Origin: Adiantum capillus-veneris
Lineage: Eukaryota > Streptophyta > Polypodiopsida > Polypodiales > Pteridaceae
DNA length: 64,000 nucleotides
NCBI GenBank assembly: GCA_014529385.2
Contig: CM043963.1
Span: 81,308,412-81,372,411, forward strand
Direction of reading: 5' to 3'
The number at the start of each line of letters is the position of its first letter. Position 1 is the stretch's first letter. Below, in pieces: positions 37,179-49,762 of the stretch. Made by a program: the position numbers and the translations under genes. The notes beneath the pieces are model-generated. The model was not told the origin of the DNA. It worked only from the letters and a program-made list of their open reading frames with translations, and made no database searches.

Positions 37179-37225
<47 letters not shown>

Positions 37226-37313
37226 ACTTCCTCTGATTGCAAGCACAGAACACGTCGCGCATCCAAGGCAACTTACTCGTCGGATATTTCCCACCACGAT
37301 AAAGTTATCTTCT

Positions 37314-37364
<51 letters not shown>

Positions 37365-37365
37365 C
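36960..37365. repeat. Three (CT)n tracts upstream of the poly(A) polymerase copy
   Basis: CT runs occur at 36967-37005, 37187-37222 and 37317-37361, that is GA on the gene's own strand. They may have belonged to a 5' leader, but nothing proves promoter function. The last tract ends about 20 bp before the left end of the Mutator-like element. Confidence 0.9.
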
Positions 37366-37382
37366 CACGTGCTCCGCCCACC

Positions 37383-37535
37383 CTCAAGACTATATAACAC
37401 ATAGCATTTAAAGAGGGGGGGTAAAGGGATCAATGGCAGGGAAGTGAAATGGGGCTTATCGAGGGGATCTGGACCGTGCATACCTGTAAAAACTAGACCT
37501 GGACAGCGGGGAGGGGGCTGGGCAGGCTGGCCAAA
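37383..37535 (+). repeat. Left terminal inverted repeat of the MULE
   Basis: Pairs with 47358-47508. It contains TATATAA (37391-37397), a G-run (37414-37421) and GATCTGGACCGTGCATACCT. Similarity fades after about GGGCAGGCTGGCCAAATTCA. Confidence 0.92.
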
Positions 37536-37813
37536 TTCAAGCAGGATAAGGTTGAGGGAAGTGCCATGTCATCAGGGTGGAAATTTGAATTTGGGACGCT
37601 TTTCAGGAGGGTCGACAGGCGGGGAGGCCACGCTGTTGGGGTTTGGGCAGAGAGGCCACGCATTATCTCTGAGAGGCAGGAGGGTAGAGGGAAGAAGCCA
37701 CAACAGGTATGGAGAGCAGACAAATGCTGGATCTCAATGTACCTTGGGAGGCAAAACAAGTTATGCAGTCCATTGACCTAAACGTAACCTAGAAGGCAGA
37801 GGGAGATCGAGGG

Positions 37814-38605
37814 ATGCCGGGCAGGATGGAGGCACGATTGGATGCTTTAGAGGATGGGGAGAAACAAAAGCAATATCGTATATTTGATTTGAATGAGGAG
37901 TTGGAGGAAGGCAACTCGTCATCAACAGGCTCAAGTAGTGCTTCCATGGAATCAGGATCCCATTCTAGTGGTGGTGACCAAGTAAAGGAGTTTACCGAAT
38001 TCCCTTCAACCTTCCTTGCAGATTCAATCCATAGGAGGAAACCCATGACCCAATCTTTTGACCCAGAGTTGCATGCTTCTCACCATTTCTTTAGCTTTTC
38101 TCGGGAGAGCTATGACCTTATGCTATTAGATCTTCAAGGGATTTGTAAGCCAACATTGGGTATGTTGCACAATGTCGGCATGCATGATGTAAAATGGTGG
38201 AACAAGATGAAGGACAATCTTGTGATCCGAGGATCCCCTCGGCATGGATCAGTTAGGATCTTCTTGAAGGGTCTCCCTCCCAGAGCCATTGCACCAAAGG
38301 AGGAGTGGACAACCATCACAGAACAATGTCATGTCGACCAGCAAGGGGCTCATTTGAGCATGTTGGAAACTATGAATTAGATGAAAATTGCATGGTGCAC
38401 AGATATCAAAAGGCATGGCATACCTACTTCATTCATTAGAGATGCGGTCAGAAATTGTCAGGTATGTAAGAAGGATCCTATCCTCCAATCTGAATCGCTT
38501 ATGTTTCAGAAGTTGGAGGGAAGGGCAATGCCGGTGAGAAAAATCCAAGTGAAAAAATTATTACAGATAGATTTCATGTGTGTGATGTGCTGGAGAGTAT
38601 TATGA
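37814..38605 (+). pseudogene. N-terminal part of MULE-encoded protein
   Basis: ATG at 37814 opens a frame with a charged start (MPGRMEARLDALEDGEKQKQ), a Ser-rich stretch and then SFDPELHASHHFFSFSRESY. A TAG at 38378-38380 interrupts the frame, which continues in phase as MKIAWCTDIKRHGIPTSFIR and CQVCKKDP. Homologous in-phase sequence on both sides of the stop argues for a nonsense mutation. This segment lies 80 bp before the zinc-binding-like N-terminus of the transposase and may be its first exon. No catalytic domain is visible. Confidence 0.4.
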
Positions 38606-38654
38606 TAAGCCATAAAGTCAGGCTTGTTAAGATAAGATCAGCCAAGAAGATCAG

Positions 38655-41353
38655 CCAAGGTAGGCGAAGGAAAGGTAGAGGACTACTATGTCTGTCATCG
38701 TGGTGGTTCAAGAAGGCATCATGGAGAAAACAAGCGTAGAGAGAGGAAAACGAAGAAGTGCGGTTGTCCTTTCAAGGCACAGGTGCAATTTAGTGAGGGA
38801 GTTCATGAGGTCACGATTTTGCTTCGTGCTACCCATGAGGGCCATGTTCCTGGCTCTCGGGCTGACTTATATCATCTACCTGTTCATCCAAGTGTGCTTC
38901 AATGTTGCATGGAGGATTATTTTGATGTTGGAACATGCCGCCATGTTGCCAAAATGTCAGTTTCAAAAGAAAACTTCCACAAGCAACGAGCATCCTTGTT
39001 AGATCGCACAACTTTTCAATTCTTCATGATCTCAAAGGAGGTCCAACAGTTGTCATATAGCCTACGGCATGAAGGTAGCAAGATAATTTTCTTTTCCTGT
39101 CACCCCTTTAATTACTTAACCATTTTGGTTTCTCTAGGTCGTGCATCTGGGAATGATTGGTCTGCAATGTACATGGAGGCTCTAAAGTTACAAGCCGCAG
39201 GGAAGGTACTTTGGAGTGCCCTATCTTCATTTTTATGTTTTCCTTTTTCTTATGTCCTTATTTAGTTTCTTATTGCTTTTGAAAGGTCGCATATGTGCAA
39301 CCATACAACCCAAATGCTTTGCAAGACGTCAACAAGCCGTTTGTCGTCATCATTCAAGATGATTGGATGCTTCAGATGTGTATTCGATTCTCACAACATA
39401 ATGCATGGGCCGTGGACAGCACATTCAAGACAAACGTTTATGGGTTGCCATTGTATGCAGCTGTTTTGCCAAATCAAAATGGTACAGGGATTCCTTTGTG
39501 GTTGATGATGTGCACAAGTGACCCTGGGACATGTCAGGAGAGCGTTGCCCTTGAATTGACCATCCGGATGATATTCTCGAGAATGGGCAGCATACGACCG
39601 AATGCAATTGTGATAGACAAATGTCCCCAAGAATTGAATGCCATCTTGAGTGCCGTCAAAGATGATCCTGCTTGTTGGGTTGAGCACAGTGAAGGACAAC
39701 GAGTCCAAGTAGCATGTCATGTCCTGGTTTATTGGTTTCATGTCAAAAAGGCTTGGGTGGAGAACCTTTTGCCGCAAGTGCCAAGACATATGCAAGACCA
39801 TGCTTATTCTTCAATGTGTAACTTGATGCACTCCAGCTCCGAGGACGACTTTGAAGCTCGCTTTCAGCGCCTCTTGCTGGACTACTGCAATCATGCAAAT
39901 ATTCAGCTTTATGTCTCCAATGGATGGTGCTTGAAGTCATGCGTATGACGTGAACGCTGGCCGAAGTTTGGACGTCTTTTTTCCCATGGCAATGTGGACA
40001 CAACGAATTTGGTGGAAAGACTATGGCAATATGTCAAGTATACTCTCTTGGATGCGAGGATAAATAGGCCAGCCTTGGATCTACTACATGCACTTGTTGG
40101 CAATGCGAGGAGTGGAAGCTGGATGGGAGGAACTCTCTTGGAGTTCTTCAAGCAAGAGCAAGAGCTAGGTGAGCTATTGTCCCACTCCTTGGACTTTCTC
40201 TTCGATCTACCCCTTAGTAAAGTTCAAGGCATGTTCATTGACAGTGGATTCTGGACGATTTACTCTGTATGGTTCAAGCAAGAGTGCAACAAAGGCACTA
40301 GCTGCTGGGGAGAAGCTATGTCAACGATACAAGACTAATCCTGAAACTCTTCAGGTGGTGAACGAATCTACATTACTCTTCAAGATTCAAAGCATGACAT
40401 CAGACTCTTGGTACCATGTGAGCATGCAATCCTCGTACTGTGATTGCCCAGACTGGTCCTCCCAATGCAAGCATCTATATGGGCTTCGGTTAATACTTCA
40501 AAGCTATTTTCCAATGCTTCATGCAATTTTACCTATTGTGGATAGCGTGCATGCAATGGCTGACCTTGCAACCAGCGATGGAATGCAACAATGTGCCCAT
40601 GTCTTTGAAACAAGGAGTGGATGTGATGACAAAGCACTGGATACTGATATGAATGGCATTGGACCATACTTGCAACAGGTTGACATGGAGATAGTCAATT
40701 GTATCGACAAATCTAGGGAGTTCTAGTGACAATTGGCTGATGTATAACCGCAGTGGACATTGCAGCAAAAGGAGGTTGCTCTGAAGAAATTAAAGATCTC
40801 TATGGAGAACTTGGAGAATATCCATGAGCCAGAGGAGATCAGCTTGCCAAGAAAGGGTAGCATCAAACAAATCCAGGCAAATGTCACACAAACACGGCTT
40901 GGGCATGGCAGGCTATCGTGTATCATTGATGGCATAGGTGAGGCAGTTGAAGGTTGTCCAGAACTAGCAAAAAAAACCAGAAACACAGGTTCCTTGAAAC
41001 GTAAGCACCAGCGAGGGAGAAATCGAGTGCGCTTTGAGAAATGGCGACATGTTAATTGCCGGCATTGTTGTAGCAAAACCCTTCTTGTTGATGGCTCAAA
41101 TATAGTATGTTGCCATACATGCCATGCTTTGATTCCTCTATCTCAGAAGCACTTGTCTGCAAATTCAACTTCCCACATCATGAACCACCTTGTACAGTTA
41201 TGGGATGGTGAGAACCCGGCCAATGGTTCTATCATAGCATGTGACCACGAGGTATTGCATATTGATTGTGAACGACATCTCAGTGTGAAGCTTGATGATG
41301 GACGAATATATGAGAAGATCTATGCCTCGCAGACACGAATTACTTTTATATGA
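38655..41353 (+). pseudogene. MULE transposase (DDE core, SWIM zinc finger), mildly broken
   Basis: The first exon gives YYVCHRGGSRRHHGENKRRE, then KKCGCPFKAQVQF and LLRATHEGHVPGSRADLYHL, the DNA-binding N-terminus of FAR1/MULE type. Two short GT-AG introns fit at about 39075-39137 and 39207-39285. The catalytic frame 39295-39948 has AVDSTFKTN (D41), IVIDKCPQELNA (D108) and CHVLVYWFH (C141, H149); the likely Glu is in TNLVERLWQYVK. A TGA at 39946-39948 interrupts it in phase, and a +1 shift occurs near 40285. The SWIM motif C-x-C-x6-C-x-H is at 40439-40474 (CDCPDWSSQCKH). Stops at 40724-40745 precede a final in-phase segment with CRHCCSKTLLVDGSNIVCCHTC, a possible second zinc site, ending at 41353. 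It would cut and paste the element; as read, it needs suppression of several lesions. Confidence 0.8.
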
Positions 41354-41359
41354 CTTGCA

Positions 41360-41985
41360 TGCGGTTTAGGGTCATCCTCATATGTCATGCCTCATTGGAA
41401 CTTTCCAAGCTATGTATGTTTTGTGAACATGACTTGGACAATTGCAATATATTTGTTTTTGGAACAATTAGATTGATATGATGTGGTCCCCAAGAAGCTA
41501 GACTAGTTTGTAGATATCCTAAAGTTCATTTGGGTTGTCTTAATCTGGTTGTTTGTTCTTTATCACTCATAAGTGGTCGCAACAATGAAGTGTTGTCTCT
41601 TTGATATTACCAACAAAATGAAACCATAATGCATCAACACAAGCCTTTTGCCAGGTGGTTGACAACAAGCTCATGGGCCGAGTTTTCTCTGGCTTTTCCC
41701 AGGTCTTGCATCTCTATATAGGGCTATAGGTTGAGCCCAAAAGGGTCATGCTTCAACTGATCTTGATGGCGATTTTGCTAGGTTTAGGATGCGTGCACAT
41801 CAGCCATGTGCATATGCTTTTACCAATTCTGGGATTCTGATTTTTGCTCTCGCTCTTGCTAGGTCTTGCATCTTCCAGTTCAGCTTTAGAAGAAGGGTCC
41901 TTATAGTTTCCATCCATACACAATGGGACCTTGCCATAATCTCGGACATGACCATAAACTGATTGCCAAAAGCTCACACACCCAG
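41360..41985. other. Spacer 3' of the transposase, no gene seen
   Basis: AT-rich sequence, probably the transposase 3' untranslated region, passing into the first satellite array. It contains GGCGATTTTGCTAGGTTTAG and a CGCTCTTGCTAGGTCTTGCA segment, with no conserved frame. Confidence 0.4.
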
Positions 41986-42690
41986 CATGACTTCACCATA
42001 AACACACACACATTCAGCATGACACTAAAAACAAACCTCGCCATAATGCCCTAAACGTAGGGTCGGCACAAACACCAATCGAACCTCGCCATACTCTGGG
42101 ACATGACTGAAAGATCACACACATTCAACATGACACTAAAAACAAACCTCGCCATAATGCCCTAAACGTAGGGTCGGCACAAACACCACCAATCAGACCT
42201 CGCCATAATCTCGGACATGACCATAAATTGATTGGCAAAATCTCACACACACCCAGCATGACACTAAAAACAAACCTCGCCATAATGCCATAAACGTAGG
42301 GTCGGCACAAACACCAATCGAACCTCGCCATACTCTGGGACATGACTAAAAGCTCACACACATTCAGCATGACACTAAAAACAAACCTCGCCATAATGCC
42401 AGAAACGTAGGGTCGGCACAAACACCACCAATCGGACCTCGCCATAATCTCGGACATGACCATAAACTGATTGGCAAACACACCCACCCAGCTGGCATGA
42501 CTTCACCATAAACACACACAAAAACAAATCTCGCCATAATGCCATAAATGTAGAGTCAGCACAAACCATAACATCAAATTGATCGAGCCGGTTTAGGGTT
42601 CCATGATCAGTTATAGGAGACTCGAAATGGACTGCAACGGCACAAACACCAATCGGACCTCGCCATAATGCCATAAACCTAGAGTCACCA
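41985..42690. repeat. MULE internal satellite 1 (~110-130-bp units)
   Basis: Units start near CATTCAGCATGACACTAAAA at 42011, 42122, 42251 and 42361, with a worn one at about 42495. Each has AACCTCGCCATAATGCC, AAACGTAGGGTCGGCACAAA and CACCAATCGAACC. Alternate units are more alike, so a ~240-bp higher-order unit is likely. Confidence 0.85.
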
Positions 42691-42777
42691 TAACATCAAA
42701 TTGATCGAGCCATTTGTATTACATGATCACTAATATACACATAAACATTGGCTTATCAGAGAGTACATATAATAACT

Positions 42778-43560
42778 AAACCCGCACGAAGCCATAAACC
42801 TGCATACAGAAATAAACATGGCCGTTGAACATACATCCGATCACTAAACCCAGACGAAGCCATAAACCTGCATACAGAAATAAAAATGGCCCAACAACCA
42901 TACATCCGATCACTAAACCCGGACGAAGCCATAACCCTGCATACAGAAATAAACATGGCCGTTGATCACATCCGATCACTAAACCTGGACCTCGCCATAA
43001 ACCTGCATACAGAAAGAAACCGAGCCCAGAACTGAGCACCTAAAACATACATGGCTCTCAGACATAGCCATAAACCAACCCAAAACCGAGCACCTATTAT
43101 AGATCCAGATATAAACGTGAAACATTGCACCAAAAGCTCGTCACAAAGGACAATGCACCACAAACTAGGAACACATTACAAAACCTCACCATAAACAAAA
43201 GAGTCGCCATAGACATACATAATCGGGGAGTCGCCTTAGACAGAATCGGACCTTGCCATAAATTTTACTCAACAGGAAATAAAAATCAAACATCACCATA
43301 AATAATAATTTAGCTGGACTAGATGCATGTCCAAAAATGGATGAGGAATCGGGGTTCAATCGAGCTCAAGCATAAAACTCTGATACAGCCCGCTTACACC
43401 ATAAACACTGGCCACACCTAAACCCAGACGTGGAAATAAACCTGCAAACATAAACAAACATGGCCACTAGCCCCACATGGAACTAAACCCGGACATAGCC
43501 AAAAACCTGCAAACATAAATAAACCCAGACGTAACCATAAACCTGCTTGTATACATAAAC
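42778..43560. repeat. MULE internal satellite 2 (~64-bp units)
   Basis: Four good copies occur at 42778-43025, each with GAAGCCATAAACCTGCATAC, AGAAATAAACATGGCC and CATCCGATCACTAAACC. More diverged copies continue to about 43560, carrying CATAAACCTGCAAACATAAA and ACATGGCCACT. 'CCATAAAC' is common to both satellites. Confidence 0.8.
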
Positions 43561-44049
43561 ATGGCCACTTCCCACATACATCAAACATAGTCCTGAACCT
43601 GCACATAGACAAAATATGGATCTCGGATGTGGCTAGCCGCCATAAACAAGCCCATATAAACATAGTCAGTAGCCAATGATTTGCTTTCTGTGAACCAATA
43701 TTGCAGCATAAAACTCGCCATACATACTTTATCGACACAAACCCTGGACATTACATGTAGGCTGATACAAAACCATTGTGCATAGACTGACACAAAACCT
43801 CGCCCTAAACCCGATCATACATAAAGTGTCATGGGTTGTTTTACCAAACGGCCATAGACCTGGCTCCCTTTAGCGCAAAATGCAACACATATGGTGACCA
43901 GCCATAATCTCATTCCCCCCCCACTATATCTAAGCACCAACTATGGAGGCTTTGCCTCAATGCCAACACATCATCGTGTATGAACCATGTCTTCTTCACC
44001 TGCACAACATCGACAAACACAAGAGGATTGAAGGAAATTAGAAAGGAGA

Positions 44050-46650
44050 TTAATATCCAGATGCATATGGTAGAAAGCTAGCACTCGACACACACTCTAA
44101 GCATACCCAGCTTTTGCTCTTCTCCTGCAAGCAAGACTGAATTATGTAGCGAATGGCAACCATGAAATAAAACCCACAGTCAATCGCATTTGGTTGAATT
44201 GGGCCCTGCAGCATCAAACCATTAACATGACTAACATGCCCTAAATTTTCCAAGCATGAGAGAGCACAAGGAGACATACTTTCAACACTTTTAACTCAAA
44301 TTTGGTGGCAGGTTCAAGCAATGCATGTTGAACATCATGAGCTTTTACTCCTTGGGCCATCGCCTCCATAGCACTGCATATTCATAACAAGCAAGATAAA
44401 AAACCATTGATAGCCATATCAACTTGTTTCATATACCGACCTCCCCAAGCTATGATGAACAAATTCAACCCATGTACCTGTGCAAAACAGGTACAATATC
44501 CATCATGGTCGTGCACCCAAGTGGGTCATAGTAGAGAATGTGGTTCTTTCTCCTATGCAGCCCAACAATCTTTGCATGTGTGGCAAGATACATAACACAA
44601 CATGTCCAATGCTCCCTGTTGCAAAGAGAGACAACATCAGCATGTCAATGAGAAGCCACAATGTAGCATACCTAGTAGTCCTTTGTCCTCTCCTTACAAA
44701 CCACCTGTAAATGATTGGAAAAAATGTAAGCACGCATTCACCAAAGTCCCTCTCCCCGAAGAAGTTATGTAAGACCCGCATGGAATCTTGCTTGCCCAAA
44801 GTCGCATCCACAATAGAATACCACATAGAGTCCACAAGCATCACTTGCCTGAGGACATCTGAGCCTAGTGTGTACTCCATCCACCTGTAAAAGTGAGTAT
44901 GTTAAGCACATGTTTGCTCACCATAATGCATACCACTCAATAACAAAAACATGGCGGTGATTACATTGCAAATAGATTCATCGTGCGCGTGGATGCTTTA
45001 TTTGATAAGATGAAGCATAGAGCCTGATCATCAATGTCCACTCGTAGGCCAAAGCGAAGAGAGTTGAGCGACATAGGCACATGTGAAGAGAATCTACATC
45101 CAACATGCCACAATCATGAACATAGTGAGTATCAAACAATTAGAAAACTGTGAACATAGGTATGGTTGACAAAAGCCACCTGTACAAGGCCCGATTACTA
45201 CGTGTGGGAGTGGCAGGGCTGATTTCATGGCCTATTTTTTCAACTGTCAGCTGGTTATTACCGACATAAAATAGGAGAGCCGACAAAGATGCATCATTAG
45301 GAGAGCCTATTTCAATAGCTTTCTCTTGTGTCTTCCCTCTTTGAATCGGAAGCTTTTTCTTTGTTGGAGTTGCAAGCAATGTAGGCTAGAAAGGAATGCA
45401 CATTTATTAGAACACATCAACATGCTGGATTTTTTTTCACCGCTCTCAACACCTAAACAAAATTACTTATGCACAAAAAAGCAAAAGTTACAAATCCTAG
45501 ACACATACATCCTCATCAAGCTTAAGATTGCTTAATGTCTTTGCAAGTCCTGGGCCCTCTTCTCTCTTGTCTTCATAATTCTCATTGTCGTCCTCTCCTT
45601 CGGGAGCATACTGGAAAGGGTCCTCATTGTCAGTGTCCTCCAAGGATGCCTCAAGCCAAGGAGGAATATCATGCATCCTCTTCTGTGAATGTCCATAGCA
45701 TGGTAGTTAGAGAATTAGTAGAAATGAATGAACTAATCAAACATGGTGCGCAAACATACTATGAAAATTGATGACAAAAGAAAATCAAATTAGACAAATC
45801 GGAAACTTACATGTGTGTTGTAACCTTCATCAATGCGCTTTTGAATTTTTGCTAGCCGGAGAGCCTTGACTGCCATGTAGTCTCGCATCTTCCCAGCCAC
45901 AAATTCCTCAATAAAAGCGGCCTCTGACATGTGCTTGTACTGATTTCCGAGGTCCTTCCATACTTGGTGAGCCCGTATGCGCGTGATGCACTGATACCTT
46001 TTACAATTTTGCCTAAACTTCCTATCCTTGTCGCCAAATCTCTTTAAAGCTGCTTTATGCCAAGCTTTCAATTCCGGATTAGGCATGAGGTTTGCTCTTC
46101 TCTCAGCTTCTTTGTGGAGGGGGCGACCTCCAGGGCGCTTTTCAATCTCTACAGTGATTCCATGGAAAGTCTTGAGGTGAGACATCATCCATAGTCTTTT
46201 GAAGATGAAGGCCGATCGCTTTGGGCAATCAGCACTTGCGCGGCATTGGCGTGCGAGCCATCCATCAGGGAGCTCAATCTCTAGATAGACTTTTGGATCT
46301 TGGATGCTGGCTGCCTCTTCTTGCTTTGGAAGATCCTCAAATACCTCCCGTGCTTCTCCCTTTGCTACATCCTTTGTCTCAACTCCACATTCCCTTGAGC
46401 CCACCAACTTCTTTCGCGGATGGATGTTTAGGCTCGAGGGTGTGCCCATCTCAGGCAAGGTGTGCTTCCGTGGACTTCTCCTTGGTTGAGAAGTAGCCCC
46501 TTCTACATGAGGAGATGTGGGAGGAGTAGTGAAGCTCTCCTCATGACACAAGGGTCCCTCTTCTTGCTCTTTAGCTATGTCCACCTTCTCGGACTTCTCC
46601 GTAGGCTGGACCTCCTCCCCATTCTTTGCCTTTGGTGAGACATCGGCCTT
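44050..46650 (-). CDS. Ulp1-type (C48) cysteine protease gene carried by the MULE, multi-exon
   Basis: Read leftward, exon 1 (about 46650-45809) encodes a charged N-terminus, LARQCRASADCPKRSAFIFK with a possible zinc-finger-like C..C..H..H, and a basic helical stretch. It ends at ACACAT|GTAAGT. Exon 2 is 45682-45509 (acceptor TTCACAG, donor GTATGT), with PWLEASLEDTDNEDPFQYAP. Further pieces lie at about 45386-45181 and 45089-44968 (MSLNSLRFGLRVDIDDQALC). Exon 44885-44672 has WYSIVDATLGKQDSMRVLHNFF. A 56-bp intron leads to exon 44615-44478 with EHWTCCVMYLATHAKIVG and ILYYDPLGCTTM. The last exon, ending at 44050, has QGPIQPNAIDCGFYFMVAIR. His (EHW), Asp (YYDPLG), Gln and Cys (DCG) of the C48 active site are all present. 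Such proteases cleave SUMO-like tags; the role in transposition is unknown. The exact start and one exon (44.3-44.45 kb) are uncertain. The frame looks coding. Confidence 0.7.
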
Positions 46651-46780
46651 GCCTCTTGTGATGAGAGATCAACCACCCCTTTGCCATGTTCTCTTCCCCT
46701 TTCTAGCAGGTGAACGATCCATCCCCTTGCCACAACCTCAAGCCAAATTAGCTCATGAAAAGCATGACAATAATTCCCTC

Positions 46781-46933
<153 letters not shown>

Positions 46934-47357
46934 CAGCCACACAACGCACTCCCTTTCTTCACATGGCCAAGCTCGTGCATAACCCCATGGTCGAGCCTTG
47001 AGATGCTTGCAGAAAGCATGCATGGAACCCACGCATCCAACCCTTTAGCGAGAAAAAAAATTGTGCTCACCTTCAATGCTGCCCACACAGAACGCATGCA
47101 TCCCAACCTTCACAGCCAGCGAGAAAAGGAGATGCCCTCACCTTACTTGCTGCTCCTCCGCTTGGCCCTCAAATGATGCTGACCTAGAGCGATGACCGGA
47201 TAGCGATGACAGGATTATCCACCAGTAGCGCAAAATCCTGTAAGGACCTTCCCCCCGCTAGACCGCCAAACCCCCGTATTTGAGGGTATCCCCCCACTCG
47301 CGGGCTCACCATGCAACCAATCAGCAGTCGCCACGTGTCCCATGGCCCATGTTTGAA

Positions 47358-47508
47358 TTTGTCCAGCCTGCCCAGCCCCCCCCGCTGTCCAGGTTTAGTT
47401 TTTACAGGTATGCACGGTCCAGATCCCCTCGATAAGCCCCATTCCAGTTCCCTGCCATTGATCCCTTTACCCCCCCTCTTTAAATGCTATGTGTTATATA
47501 GTCCTGAG
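47358..47508 (-). repeat. Right terminal inverted repeat of the MULE
   Basis: Reverse complement of 37383-37535 with a few substitutions and a 2-bp length difference in a G-run. The outermost bases on this strand are CTCAGGACTATATAAC. Confidence 0.92.
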
Positions 47509-47640
47509 GCCCCCCCACCCTTCTTTTCCCTCAAAACGTCAACAACATCTACCCACATTCGGTTTAATTCACCCACACTAGAATTGGGGAGACATACTGG
47601 TAGGTTCTCTAGTTTATTAGAGAAGAATCTTCATAGATCC

Positions 47641-47882
47641 CCCCCCCCCCCCCCCCCCCCCCCCCTCGGATGTTAATCTAAAATTGTAATGCAAGGGTTC
47701 GAACCGGTGCGCATGCCCACAGCTCAACCTGTCAACGTTGGCGTAAGCCACTAGCCTAAGCAGCCGCGGTTGCAATCCGACCTGTACTTTATATTTAAAA
47801 AAAAAGATTGCATTTGACCTGTACTTTATATTTAAAAAAAAAGATTGGTCCCCCCCTTCCCCCCCCCCCCCCCCCCCCCCCC
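47641..47882 (-). repeat. tRNA-like SINE head between two poly-C tracts
   Basis: On the minus strand, about 47775-47690 reads TAGGCTAGTGGCTTACG (A-box-like) and, some 45 bases later, CCGGTTCGAACCCTTGC. That contains a perfect RNA polymerase III B box (GGTTCGAACCC). A 36-bp direct repeat (GACCTGTACTTTATATTTAA plus an A-run) lies at 47782-47849. C-runs of about 25 bases flank it (47641-47665 and 47858-47882). The lack of a full cloverleaf makes a tRNA-derived SINE more likely than a tRNA gene. Confidence 0.45.
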
Positions 47883-48300
47883 GCGGGCCCCAGATCCACT
47901 CAGGCTCTTCTCCTCCCCAATGCCTATTAGGGTTGCCGCTGCAGCATATATGCTCCCCAACCCTTCGGGGCTCCTCCTATCTTCCCTCGCTGCATGGCGA
48001 CCAAACCTTACCGTCATTTTTTCCTTTCTTTGTTAACCAGAAATGGATCCACGTAAGATTCCCATTAATACAACATTTTTGCAAATCGTAAGGACATACT
48101 TGTAGCGCCGGCCAAAATCTAAGGGGCGCTTAAAAACTTGTAAATGAGCCTTTTCATTGTGGGATGACTGAGTGCATTCATCTTACTGAATGGAAATTTT
48201 GATGGTGCGGACACGAGCATGAGAGAGAGAGAGAGGAGGAGGAGGAGAAGAAGAAGATTGTTTTAACGTTGTAGGAAACTATCCCAAGAGACCTTAAAGA

Positions 48301-48446
<146 letters not shown>

Positions 48447-48884
48447 GTGCACAAATAGTACGAGACGTGATTGCAATGTTGTGCTTATTAATTGGATTGG
48501 GGGTTAATTTAGAACCATTTATGGCACACAAGCATCAAACAAGAGTTGTTGAAGTTTGTTGTACATGTTATGTCTGTTTTTATGGAGTTGATATGTTCCA
48601 TGTTCTTTGGCAGGCTAGTATATGCCTAAGACTTACACATGTAGTTGTAAGGTGTTACTTCAGCTCTCAATAAACCAGAGCAAAGCAAAGGGTGTTCTAA
48701 ATATGTCATATTTACAATTTTACTGTCCTAAAATGTATTTGGTTGTAGTTCGATCAAAGAGGGAGTTGCTGGTTGTTTGTGGGCATTCGAAGTTGAAAGA
48801 AACGTTCCATCATGAGCATTTATATATGGAAACGCAAAGAAAATTACAAGCGGGTTTGTGCAAAGAAATAAATCCCTCTCCGCT

Positions 48885-48940
<56 letters not shown>

Positions 48941-49342
48941 CATCTCTTCCTCATTGTACATGTTTCTCTCCATATTTATGCGTGAGAATGTGAGCTAACC
49001 TTCAAAAAAATACAATAAAATCTCATGGCAAAGTTAGTCATTGAAAAAAATAAAAAAATAAAGAATAAAAAATAACTTTCAAAAAATACAATAAAATCTC
49101 ATGGCAAAGTTGATCATTGAAAAATACAGAATCAAAATTTTCAAAAAAAAAGGTATTTCTAATGGGTATTTTTTGAAAATGCATAATTTCTTGTGAGGTC
49201 CTCTAGGAAGATTGTATCACCTATCCTATGAGGGAAATTTTTGCACACAATAGCACACAACGATTTCCCATTTACTAGCCAATGCGGCTTGGGGGATGCA
49301 CAATTGGGGTCGGTGGAAACCCAAGGGGAGGGATGTAGATAG

Positions 49343-49744
49343 ATGTCAAGGGCAAGATTGATTGGGGGTGGCAACTACAACAAACGGCAGGGCCTTGGTG
49401 ACACCAACTCTGAGCAAGAGTTGGCTATGAATGCACCTCACATTCATGACCTACTAGGCATTTCCCTGACATGTCACCTTTCGATTCACAGTTACAAAAT
49501 TTTACATGGACTGGATCACAAAATTACAAGCCTTAAGGTATGTTCATTGAATCCCTTCTTGTGTAGATTGCTTTGAAGTTTTTTCTAAACTTCAAGGCTA
49601 CAACTTATAAGAGGTTGTAATACAAATCGTAGGTTCTCTCAAGAAGTTCAATGCGCCAGATTTGAGAGGAATTGCAGCTTTGAACTTCAACATCATTAAC
49701 ACTGTTGAGGTCCAAGCTCCCAAGTTGCACAACTTCCAAGCTTA
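49343..49744 (+). pseudogene. Unrecognised short two-part frame
   Basis: A frame reading GDTNSEQELAMNAPHIHDLL and CHLSIHSYKILHGLDHKITS ends at a donor-like AAG|GTATGT near 49538. Downstream, SLKKFNAPDLRGIAALNFNI and VEVQAPKLHNFQA end at a stop near 49744. The second half faintly recalls the leucine-rich segments of plant F-box proteins. I would not assign a function. Evidence for a real gene is weak. Confidence 0.2.
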
Positions 49745-49762
49745 AATTCGGATTTTGATTAT

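Noticed and set aside
38378-40745. Stop-codon recoding in the MULE transposase
   Set aside because: The stops are of mixed type and accompanied by a frameshift, so simple decay explains them better than readthrough.
47690-47775. A functional tRNA gene
   Set aside because: The A and B boxes are present but a full acceptor stem and anticodon arm cannot be folded from the sequence, so a SINE head is more likely.
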